A stretch of 64,000 bases of DNA from Agrostemma githago (taxonomy: Eukaryota > Streptophyta > Magnoliopsida > Caryophyllales > Caryophyllaceae). The position numbers and the translations under genes were made by a program. The stretch is taken from assembly GCA_958450325.1 (NCBI GenBank), contig OY288241.1, positions 42,780,278 through 42,844,277 on the forward strand. Direction: 5' to 3'. This document shows, in pieces, positions 1 to 9,075 of this stretch (positions within the stretch are counted from its first letter, which is position 1; each line of letters starts with the position of its first letter). The notes beneath the pieces are model-generated. The model was not told where the DNA came from. It searched no databases and was given only the letters and a program-made list of their open reading frames with translations.

Positions 1-271
1 TTAGAGTTATCGCCTCTTGTTGACCCTTTAGCAATTGAATCATCATTTGATAAGTCTCAAAGTTGGGGATTTTTGGTTGTGGGTCATGTGGGGGTATTTG
101 GTAGTTGTTAGGATGTTGGAATGATCCTTGACAACTTTCATGGTAACCATATGGAGGGCGTTCGTAAGATTGTTGATGAGGTTGATATGGTTGGTGAAAT
201 TTTGCGACTTGGCCATTTGCCCCGTAGTTGTCCCGTGACGATTGATGGAAGCTAGGACGTCCCATTTCCAT
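1..271 (-). CDS. Element A ORF, N-terminal part (cut by window edge)
   Basis: An open frame on the minus strand starts at an ATG at 271 and runs off the window edge, about 90 codons. The product begins MEMGRPSFHQSSRDNYG and is rich in Gln, His, Tyr and Pro, then reaches a helix-like stretch (TYQMMIQLLKGQQEAITL). The same layout is seen in the ORFs of elements B (6959-5642) and C (59958 onward), so it is the homologous protein of a third family member. It lies about 190 bases downstream of a tRNA-Asp primer-binding site, where a gag gene would normally be. I see no CCHC knuckle in this part. A gag-like role is inference from position only. Confidence 0.6.
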   Translation of the reverse strand, partial: MEMGRPSFHQSSRDNYGANGQVAKFHQPYQPHQQSYERPPYGYHESCQGSFQHPNNYQIPPHDPQPKIPNFETYQMMIQLLKGQQEAITL

Positions 272-457
272 AACGTTGCTTTGATACCTAGGATGAACTA
301 GAAGCACTTGAGCAAACGTTAGTAGCCTAGTGCTCTTGAGGCACTAGGAGGAGAGAATAGCACACAAGAAGAGAAAACGGAGATACACAAGGAGAAGAAA
401 ACACAAAAATCAAGAACAAAGTCTAAAACTAAGCACTCAAAACTCTAAACTACGCCG

Positions 458-475
458 TCCCCGGCAACGACGCCA
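458..475 (-). other. Primer-binding site of element A (tRNA-Asp)
   Basis: Read on the minus strand, this 18-mer directly follows the LTR and matches the complement of the plant tRNA-Asp 3' end with one mismatch (the exact version is in element B at 7234-7251). tRNA-Asp priming is typical of Athila/Tat-type Ty3 elements. It fixes the element's direction as leftward. Confidence 0.85.
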
Positions 476-478
476 ATT

Positions 479-2044
479 TGATGGGAGGATTTTGCCGTCA
501 ATCCTACCAAACAAGTAAAACCAACTAACCTAAGCTAGGTAGCTAGGGCAAGTTGGGTCGATCCACAGGGACGGGGTGTCGGACTAAGGTGTGCTACGGT
601 CAAAGACTAGGTTCAAGACAAGCTAATCTAGGCGATGGCTAAGGTTAACTAAGGACTAAACTATAGTCTATAACAACAAAGAAAAAGGCTAAACAAGCAT
701 CTAATGACTAGCGGAAGCTAATAAAACGATAAGAAGAAACTAGGGTTAGGTCGGGTTCACGGATGCCAAAGGCATAAAAAGGGGAAAGACGGGGTTACTA
801 GCATTCTTTCGTAGCCTAGGTTCCGATCGGGCTCTCGCTACTTAAACGGCCTAGGAGTCGTCCTCACTACGCTCTCGCTACTAATGAGGTTACCAAACCT
901 ACAACCAAACACACACATACAAGAGAAGAGGCAAGAAAAACAAGGATTGATCGTCTCGAGTCTCACAAGCATTACATCGAACATGTGGAGTGCAAGGTTA
1001 ATGGGAAACAACAAAAGCAACATCTAGCACCACCCATCTCACCCTAATCATCCACAATCACAACCAATCACCCTAATAACCCTATCAAGAATCTACTAAA
1101 ACACATTTAAAGGAAAACTAACACTAACAAGAGAAACCAAAACAAGAACAAGAGCATACATATGTAAAACTAACAAAGATGATGAACAAAACAATAAACA
1201 AGATATAAAGATGAAAACTTGAATGATAAAACAAAGATAAAGAGAAAGGAAAAGTTATACCATACTAGAAGATGAAAGCAAGAATGAAAACTTGTAAAAA
1301 AGAGAAAACCCAAAACAATCTTCCAAGGTTGTCAATCTTGATGGAGATTTTCAAGAATTCCTTAATACAAGATTAGCTAACTAGATTAAGGACTAATTAC
1401 TAACTAATCTACTCTAATCTATGCTAATCTATGCTAAAGTAGTCTAGGGTTTAGTGGGTAATGAAGAACATAACATAGGAATACAAGAGGAAGGGTATAT
1501 ATAGGGTTCCAAGTGGAAAGGAGAAGAAACAATGCATTCACGGGCTGCCACTGGGCCGTCCCGGCCGGGATGAGGTGGTCCCGGTCGGGAAGGGGTCGGT
1601 CCCGGCCGGGATGACCTGCTCTTGGTCGGGAAGGGCTTCAAACAGTAGCCTCCTCTTTTGTACACCTCATCCCGGACGGGATGAGGCCATACCCATCGGG
1701 GATGACTCTTGTAGGCCTCCAATATGATCTTTTTGGTCCCTCCTTGCCTCTCATGGGTTTCTCATCGATTCTCGGGACTCGGAATCGGGTCTCGGAGGCT
1801 CGGGATTGGGTCCCAAGGTCTCGGGGTCGAATCCAAGGCATCGAGTGATCGTTCCTTCACTTTGTTGGCTCCAAAAAGTGTATGTATTGAGTCGGAATCA
1901 CTCCAACTCTTCACGAATGGTCTCGGGAACCTGAAATGAGCTAGAGGAAGCATAAGTAGCCCATAAATCGCTCCCAAGGAGCGATTCCACAAGGAAAATG
2001 GGACCAAAACACTACGAAATAGGCACTACAAACTACACTTATCA
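479..2044 (-). mobile_element. LTR A, 5' LTR of element A
   Basis: The minus strand starts TGATAAGTGTAG at 2044 and ends in ATCA at 479, giving 1566 bp, the same length class as LTR B (1545) and LTR C (1558). A TATA box (TATATATA, 1495-1506) lies about 540 bases from the LTR start. Upstream of it, 1550-1700, are at least five near-palindromic CCCGGCCGGG-type dyads. The primer-binding site follows at once. The LTR sits inside the U3 part of another LTR (2045-2518), so element A inserted there; the expected 5-bp target duplicate would be CAGGT at 2045-2049, with its partner off the left edge. Confidence 0.85.
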
Positions 2045-2518
2045 CAGGTGGCCACTCTCGGGCGAGAAGAGATGGTCTCGGTCGAGATGGGACCCATCTT
2101 GGTCGAGATCACTGGTCAGTGGCCTGTCTTTGCTTGTACTCTTCATCTCGGGCGAGATGGCCCTTATCTCGGCCGGGATGGGTCTTGTAGGCCTCAAATA
2201 TGATCTCAAGGGTCCCTACTTGCTTCTCATGGGCTTCTCATCGATTCTCAGTGCTCGGGATCGAGTCTAAGGGGCTCGGGAATGGGTCCCAAGGTCTCGG
2301 GATCGAGTCTAAGCTACCGGGTGATCGTTGCTTCTCTTCATTGGCTCCAAATGTGTCGGAAACGAGTCGGAATCGTTCCGTTACTTTAAGATAAGCCCTA
2401 GGAACCTAAAACAAACTAGAAGAAGCATAAGTAGCCTAGAAACCGCTCTAAAGAGCGATTTCACAAGAGAAACCGGGACCAAAACACAAGGAATAAGCAC
2501 TATAAAACACACTTATCA
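2045..2518 (-). mobile_element. 3' LTR of element B, truncated by insertion of A
   Basis: This 474-bp piece aligns without large gaps to the U3 part of LTR B (8326-8799), with about 14 differences by eye (roughly 97% identity), mostly C/T or G/A. On the minus strand it starts TGATAAGTGTG right after a polypurine tract (2519-2531), as a 3' LTR should. It stops at 2045 where LTR A begins. The rest of this LTR must lie to the left of element A, outside the window. Confidence 0.85.
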
Positions 2519-2531
2519 ACTCCCCCACACT
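2519..2531 (-). other. 3' polypurine tract of element B
   Basis: The minus strand reads AAGTGTGGGGGAGT directly before the TGATAAG start of the 3' LTR. This is the normal site for plus-strand DNA priming in LTR elements. Confidence 0.8.
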
Positions 2532-3289
2532 TAACCCTTACTCGCCCTCGAGTAAGCACGAACTAACTAAAAGCTAAAAGAAACTAAACTACTAGCCGAG
2601 CGGGTATTAGCGCACCTTACGCCCTTTCAACTCACGCGAGTACACTTAGAGGAAAAGTGCACTCCGCAAGGCAAGTGAGGTCTTGCGACAAAACTTTGGA
2701 TGCAACCGGACACGAAAACACACAAACAAACAAACATACAAACAAGCAAGCAATCGGTTGCACCCAAGAAGAAATAAATATCGCCTCCCTCAACAAAGCG
2801 GTGAAAGAAGCACCGATTAAGGACTCAAGGTAAGTGACAACGTTCCCAAGCTAATAACACAAATCGAAATGGACCAAACTCTAATAGTATGACAACAAAG
2901 CACTAAAAACGTTGATAACTTACCTAGATCCTCCTAACCATCTAAGAACGTACTACGGGACGATTGGCGGGATGGAAAAAGGATGAACCACGGAGTTAGT
3001 CGACACTGTAGGTAAGTGAGGCCCCGCCCCCTTTAGCGATGAGCCAAGAGGGTCGTCCCATGCCCAAAAATCGCCTAACTAGTCCAAGTAAAAAGGGGAA
3101 TATGGTTGCAAAAAGAGGGAAGACCGATCATTACCGCTATCATCCTTCCTAGGGACTCGGTCCTTTGGTAGGCTCTTCACGGTAATAGTTGGAAAAAGGC
3201 TTTTTTTTAGGGCTGAGTATTCTTTTTGTGAGGGTATTTTCTTTGGCATCCTTTTCTTTTGCATTTGGCTTTTGAGTTGCTATGCCACA

Positions 3290-3412
3290 TCTTTTTCTTC
3301 TTTTGTATTTTATTTTTCTTTTGTTGTGCCTTCTTTCTTTTTCTTCTTTCTTTTCTTTCTTTCTTTTTTTCTTTCTTTTTCTTTCTTTTTCTTTCTTTCT
3401 TGGTTTGCCCTT
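3290..3412. repeat. CT-rich (TTTC)n low-complexity tract
   Basis: A run of TTTCTTTC-like units on the plus strand. The complementary GAAA-rich tract occupies the matching place in element C (63425-63520), so the tract is an old, shared part of this element family. Confidence 0.85.
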
Positions 3413-4301
3413 TTGGCCAAATTTTGTCTTGTAAGCATTTCTTGCAACCAAGTAAGGAGTTCAACAATTTGCAACTTATTGGTGGGAAATGTGTAGAAGG
3501 TAGGGAAATGGGTAAGTCGGGAGTCGCGATCTCCCTTCAAACCCACAAAAAGGGAGAAAACTTGGACTAATCAAAGCAATTTCGAACACGGTCACCTAAG
3601 GAACGAAACCCGGCAACCAAGGCCTTTTCACTCCGTGGGTGGTCAAAATGGTCAAAATGCAAATCCCGCAGTAAATCCCTAGTAGACTAGGTGGACTCAA
3701 GGTAAGAAACTAACGAAATCATTGATATAAAGTCATTCTACTAGACTAAAGCTCAAGACTCGATTCACATCAATAGAAAGGGAAAGTAAACACTTGCGCA
3801 CTAGCCTCAAAACCGGGTTTACGAAAACCTTTTTACACACTAAACACAAACTACACAAAGACACATCAAAACGAAAGGAAAAGAGACAAACACAACAAAA
3901 CCAAATAAAATAAGAGAAAAGAAAACAAACACACAAACAAAACAAACACCACCTCGAAACATCCACATAAGCAACCAATCAACCACAAATCTCCACAAAG
4001 CTCCACCCGAGCACACCATCACAAATCTTCTCCAAACTTCACAAAAAAAGGGAAAAAGGGAAAAGAATTGAAGGGGTATTATCGGATGTCTTGAGCCTTT
4101 CGAAACCCACGGCGATCAAGGAACCTACAAGGAATTGGGGAAGCAAAACACACAATACAACAAAAATACGACACCACGACACAAAAGGAAAAGACACAAA
4201 GGAAAATCTTTTTGGTTTTTTTTTTGAAATTTTTAGGGATTTTTAAGAATTTTTTTCGAAAAAACTACGAAAATAAAACTAAATTAGACTAATATATCGC
4301 T

Positions 4302-4314
4302 CCCCCACACTTAA
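4302..4314 (-). other. Internal (central) polypurine tract of element B
   Basis: The minus strand reads TTAAGTGTGGGGGAGCG, the same core as the 3' tract at 2519-2531. The matching copy in element C is at 62505-62519 in the same context (CATGAGAACATTGC before it). A second, internal polypurine tract kept in two elements suggests use as an extra plus-strand start, but that is inference. Confidence 0.6.
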
Positions 4315-4973
4315 ACCGAGCAATGTCCTCATGCTCGATCGGTAGTGTGTGGAAAACACTAAAAAGAAAAGAAAAAAAAGGAAAATAAAGCTAAAAATGA
4401 AAAATGAAAGTGAAGAAAGGTTAGGATGTGTCCGGCCGGAGTGTAGTCAAGTCACCAAGGGCCGAGACAAGAAAAGATATGGATGGGGGAAGAAATAAAA
4501 AAAAGAAAATAAAAGGAAATGGGAGGGGAGGGCTAGGTGTAATCAAGTCACCTAGTCCGGATTCCGCCTAAATCCGACTAAATCCTACCAAAAAGAAAAT
4601 AAAATAAGGAAAAAGTGAATTTACTTGTCAATTTGGATTTTTGAAATGACTTTTGATGTAGTCACATCATCGAGAATCGGGAACAATGATAACCACGGCC
4701 CCGAGGGCCACTAAGACACCAAATACATAAAGGGAAGGGGAACAAACGAATAAAGACTAGCAATAAAAGATGGAAAAGAAGGAAAGTCGCCTACCAACCG
4801 GTTAGCAACTTACTAACTACATCGTCTCAATGATCAATAACGGCACAATGCTTGTCTTTATCATCATTATTCCTCTTCATGCTCAATATAGTCGCACGGT
4901 TGAAGTTCTAGGCTTGCATTGGTGTAAATGAGGTGGGATTTGAGGTGAAACTCGGTGTGTAGTGATGATAAAG

Positions 4974-5255
4974 GTGTATATATGAAGTGTAGGGGTCACA
5001 TGATAGTTGCATGGGTAGGTAGGGAGGTTGGGAGGGGGTATAAAGTGGTTGGGTGGGCTCAAGAGTGACGAAGAGAAGGTAAAAAAGGGAGGCTGAAACC
5101 CATCCCGGTCGAGATGGTCCCATCTCGGTCGGGATGGTCCCTTCCCGGCCGAGATGGTCCTCTTCTCGGTCGGGATGGGCAGTCAGTAGCTCCAAATTCC
5201 ACGCACACTTCATCTCGGCCGAGATGAAACCTTTCCCGGCCGGGATGACTCTTCT
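4974..5255 (-). promoter_or_regulatory. Internal promoter-like module of element B
   Basis: Between 5099 and 5255 there are six or more near-palindromic CTCGGTCGGGA / CCCGGCCGGGA dyads. About 115 bases further in the minus direction is a TATA box (CATATATACACC, 4987-4974). The LTRs of this family have the same order: dyad cluster, then TATA. Element C has the same module at 61580-61835. No long frame follows; the first ATG (CAATGCAAGCCTAG context) is closed after three codons in both elements, so any transcript is probably non-coding. Confidence 0.5.
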
Positions 5256-5640
5256 AGGCCTTCAATCCTCTTGATAGCTCCACCCACAAGTCAACTAATA
5301 CCTCGGGATCTCGAATCCCGTCCCCAAAAGCTCACGAAAAGCTCAAAAACCGACTTCCTTGCCCAAGATCCGAGCTTCTATCATCAACCACTCTTCAAAA
5401 CTCTCCATCTTCACTATTAACCTATCACATAAGCTCAATAAACACCATCAAAATCCCTCCCTCACATCGCTCATCAAAATTTCAAATTACAAGAGCTCCA
5501 CAAAACAAACAAAATCTAGAATCAAATAAACAAATCACACAAACACAAATACAAGAACTCGAGAGAAGAGAAAAGAGGAATATACAACATGATGGTTCTT
5601 TAGGAAATCCGCCAAACCGAGGATAGTGGGCTCTCATATT
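5256..5640. other. Spacer between element B ORF and internal module
   Basis: AT-rich stretch holding no frame I can support. It is the counterpart of element C 61192-61575, including a shared stretch ending in the CTCGGGATCT motif. Confidence 0.5.
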
Positions 5641-5641
5641 T

Positions 5642-6959
5642 TCAACCAAAGCCATCAAGGGCTCGGAGGAGCAAGTCAAACGCACGAGCCACATCATAAT
5701 GAGGGCTCACGCTACCGAGCCAAGCTATCCTCCAAAGCCTCCAAGTTGGAAGCAAGAAGTAGTCACCTAAAGACCCAACGTCATCTTTAATGTTGTCTCC
5801 GGGGTCTATCCATCCTATAAGCTTTACCGACCTCTTCCTCCCTAGGCACCGTCTCCAATCACAAGCAAACTTCAAGTCCTTAACACAAGGCACAAAAAGC
5901 GGTTTTGGCCTCATTTCCTTGTTGCACATCCTCATACCTTCCTCAAGTTGTGGTTCCCCATCTTCAAGTCCCGGAACAACACTTGTCCCCACATCGTCTT
6001 GAAGGGGAGAATTGAAACTTCTACCAGCGGTTTCAATCTCTTCCAAATCGTTGCTTTGCTTACTTGCAAGGGGCTTTTGATGTTCTTCCACATTCTCGCA
6101 CAAGGGCAACTTGGGCTTGTCATTTTCACCCAATGACTTCACAACTCTTACCTTCTCATTCAACTCACTAACCTCCTCCAATTCTTTACCAACAATGCCT
6201 TCACCAAGGGTCATTTCCTCATTCATCTCTTCTTGGGTAGACGATTGAGGTTCTTCAAAGCAAGTTTCGCTTCTCAAGGGGACTTCATCGGCGGCTTCAC
6301 GATTGGGTTGCTCCCCTTGCTCAAGTGAGCATCCTTCATCATAGTTGTGACGTTCGAGTTAAAAACATCACGATTTTAGCCGATATAAGATTTAATCGAG
6401 CATCAATCGCCTCCTCTTCTCTTCGATATTAGGCCATGAATTCATCTTGGTCCTTTTGCATTTGGATGGCCATTTCTTGTTGGCTCTTTTGCAATTGAAG
6501 AATCGATTGATATAACTCCAAGTTAGGCAATTGGTGGTCATTGGGGTCTTGTAAAGCTCCTTGAAAATCTTGATGATGCCCAAGGGGTGGGACATCATAT
6601 TGTTGGTAGTGAGGTTGAGATGATTGGTAGTATTGTGGGTTTTGGGGCTCATATTGTGGTTGAGGTGAAGGGTAATATGATGGGTTTTGGGGAAATTGGC
6701 TTCCATGTGAAGAAATATGATGAAACATGGTGGGTTCACAATGATTGCTTGAGTAATAGCCACCATGATCATAGGATTGATAAGCATTCACTTGTTGGTA
6801 GCCGTTTCCATGTCCTTGAAACTCATACCCACGGGTTTCTTGATTACCCCATGAAGCTTGATAGTAGGTAGGAGGCGTCATGACATAGCTTTGATCCATA
6901 GAGGGAGAGGAGTAGCTTATGGTGGATTCTAAGTGTGGGGAGTTTAGATCAAACCTCAT
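5642..6959 (-). pseudogene. Element B ORF (gag position), broken
   Basis: The frame opens with MRFDLNSPHLES at 6959. The first 176 residues are rich in Tyr, Gln, Pro, His and Ser, followed by a predicted helix (YQSILQLQKSQQEMAIQMQK). A stop then replaces a Gln codon (TAA at about 6431; element C has CAA). After further shifts the frame reopens at 6277 with an acidic stretch (EETNEEMTLxEGIVGxELEE) and a C-terminal block with CVKDLKFACDWRRCLGRKRS and GSLGDYFLLPTWRLWRIAW, ending at 5642. The C-terminal block is also present in element C. I see no zinc knuckle and cannot name a family. It is the only protein of the element. Confidence 0.65.
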
Positions 6960-7233
6960 GTTTTGCTCGAAAATCGTGGCTCGTACCCGGTTGAGGACCT
7001 CTCAATCTAGCAACCGTCCGTTGATGCGGCTCTAAGTTGCAAGGAAGAAGATGGTCACCACCTCTAGGCTCAAACTGTAGACTAGGAGCAAACGTGAGAA
7101 GTCTAGTGCTTTTTAGGCACTAGACAAGAAGGAAATAAACTTCACACACACAAGAAGCAAAAAGAAAACAAAGAAAACACAAAGACAAAGACAAAGTCAA
7201 ATAAATAGGCAAACAAAGTCTAAACTAGCACCG

Positions 7234-7251
7234 TCCCCGGCAACGGCGCCA
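7234..7251 (-). other. Primer-binding site of element B (tRNA-Asp)
   Basis: All 18 bases are the 3' end of plant tRNA-Asp including CCA (TCCCCGGCAACGGCGCCA on the plus strand), so the element's minus strand can pair with that tRNA. It lies three bases from the LTR end. Confidence 0.9.
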
Positions 7252-7254
7252 AAT

Positions 7255-8799
7255 TGATGGTAGGGTTTTGCCGTGGGTCCCCACCAACAAGTAGAGTCGA
7301 ACTAATCCTAACTGGGTAGAAAGGGTAAGTCGGGTCGAGTCCACAGGGACGGTAAAGAGGGTTTCGACTAAGTTTCTCCTAAGGACTTGACTAGGTCCAA
7401 GGCTAAACTAACTAAAACGATAAAAAGGGGAGGAGACTAAGACTAAGAATAAGCTAAGCATAACAACTAAGGCTAGGGAATCAACTAACTAGAGGAACAA
7501 TAGCTAAGAAGAGGAGGAAAACAAATAGAAAAAGGACTAGGATTAGGTCGGGTTCAAGCAAGGGTGATGAAATGGTCAAGGAAGAGCAAAGGTGAAGGGG
7601 TAGTCGAGTTATCTAGGTATAGTCCGGGCTTTCGCTACTTAAACTGACCTAGAGGTTCCTCGTTCTCGTGCAAGAACCCAACCTAGCAACATACAAGACC
7701 GCAAGAAGAAGGCAAGAAAACATGCATTTGCAACTACAAGTCATTCAAGCATTTCATCAAACATGTTCTATGCACAAAACTAGGAGGCAACCAAAACTTC
7801 CACCAACAATCCAAACAAACCCTTAATCACCCATTTGAACACCCAATTCCCCTACTAATCCTAGCAAGATGACTACTCACTCATGTCCAAGATAGTAAAC
7901 CCAACACCCATGATGAAACAAACATAAACATGAACATTCATAATGGATTATTGAAGATTACTAAACATAAACACAAATGAAAACTTAGATAAAAGAGATT
8001 AGGGAGAAGAGAAAGTATAGCAACACTAGAAGATGAACAAAAGGTAGAATCTTTGCATAAATAAACCCAAAGGAAGATCTTCAATGTTGTCAATAGAGTA
8101 GATCAACCCAAAAAGTCTTCAATATTACAAAGATGAAACTAGGATTAAACTAAGATTAAGGACTAATTAAGGAGAGATCAAACTAATCTACACTAATCTA
8201 AGCTAATCTAGGCTAAAGAATGTCTAGGGTTTCATAAGATAGTGTATCGTCCTTAAACAATACAAAGGGAGGGTATTTATAAGGGTTCACGAGCAAAGGA
8301 GAAGAAAAGAAGTGACGCAGGGCTGCAGGTGGCCAATCTCGGGCGAGAAGAGATGGTCTCGGTCGAGATGGGACCCATCTCGGTCGAGATCACTGGTCAG
8401 TGGCCTGTCTTTGCTTGTACTCTTCATCTCGGGCGAGATGGCCCTTATCTCGGCCGGGATGGGTCTTGTAGGCCTCAAATATGATCTCAAGGGTCCCTAC
8501 TTGCTTCTCATGGGCTTCTCATCGATTCTCGGTGCTCGGTATCGAGTCTAAGGGGCTCAGAAATGGGTCCCCAGGTCTCGGGATCGAGTCTAAGCTACCG
8601 GGTGATCGTTGCTTCTCTTCGTTGGCTCCAAATGTGTTGGAAACGAGTCGGAATCGTTCCGTTACTTCAAGATAAGCCCTAGGAACCTAAAAAAAACTAG
8701 AAGAAGCATAAGTAGCCTAGAAACCGCTCTAAAGAGCGATTTCACAAGAGAAATCGGGACCAAAACACAAGGAATAAGCACTACAAAACACACCTATCA
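7255..8799 (-). mobile_element. LTR B, 5' LTR of element B
   Basis: The minus strand runs from TGATAGGTG at 8799 to CATCA at 7255 (1545 bp). A TATA box (TTATAAATA, 8282-8274) sits just downstream of a cluster of CTCGGGCGAGA / CTCGGTCGAGA dyads at 8326-8465. The leader contains the CACAGGGACGG motif shared with LTRs A and C. Its U3 part is about 97% identical to the truncated 3' LTR at 2045-2518, so the insertion is fairly young. Confidence 0.88.
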
Positions 8800-9057
8800 T
8801 ATGTACATCAAAACAAACATTGTTTTTACTATGTACAAACTGCTTTAACTATGTACAAACTTCAAACATATACAATATATAGTAAATTATCTACATCAAA
8901 AGAAGAAATAAGTAGAATTGCTGCACATAAAATCAAATAGAGATGTTCATATGAATAATTTTCAATTGAAAATCAAGTGTACTTGATAAAAGTATAATGT
9001 ACTTAATGTATCCCTGGACAATTTGTTATTTTTAAAATATATTAAAGTTAAGAAAAA
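8800..9057. repeat. Diverged copies of the 67-bp Mutator minisatellite
   Basis: Two diverged units resemble the array at 11369-11940 (CTGCTTTAACTATG and TTATCTACATCAAAA motifs). They lie beyond the 3' end of the transposase frame, so the motif occurs both inside the intron and near the element's 3' side. Confidence 0.6.
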
Positions 9058-9075
9058 TTAAGAGAATGTATGATG

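Larger units (their letters stand above)
2532..4970 (-). other. Non-coding 3' internal region of element B
   Basis: No convincing coding frame. Landmarks are shared in inverted orientation with element C (62000-64000): the GATGTAGTCACATCATCGAG stretch near 4660, the internal polypurine tract near 4305, a G/T-rich stretch, a lysine-codon-like purine run (3296-3412 on this strand) and a conserved stretch near 3140-3180. This shared order shows the region is a regular part of the element rather than random filler. Short Lys-rich frames inside are low-complexity products without a consistent ATG. Confidence 0.6.
2045..8799 (-). mobile_element. Element B: pol-less LTR retrotransposon
   Basis: Reading leftward: 5' LTR (8799-7255), tRNA-Asp primer site (7251-7234), one broken ORF (6959-5642), an internal promoter-like module (5255-4974), an internal polypurine tract (about 4313-4302), a long non-coding 3' part, the 3' polypurine tract (2531-2519) and a truncated 3' LTR. 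The internal part is only about 4.7 kb and holds no protease, RT, RNase H or integrase frame. It therefore looks like a non-autonomous (TR-GAG/LARD-like) relative of Athila-type elements. Element C at 58061 is its plus-strand homologue. Base 8800 onward is Mutator-type DNA, so B inserted there (candidate target duplicate TATGT at 8800-8804). Confidence 0.82.

Noticed and set aside
3149..3467. Lys/Arg-rich frames on the minus strand and Phe/Leu-rich frames on the plus strand
   Set aside because: They come from a TTTC/GAAA tract, have no consistent ATG in elements B and C, and one version is closed by a stop in C.
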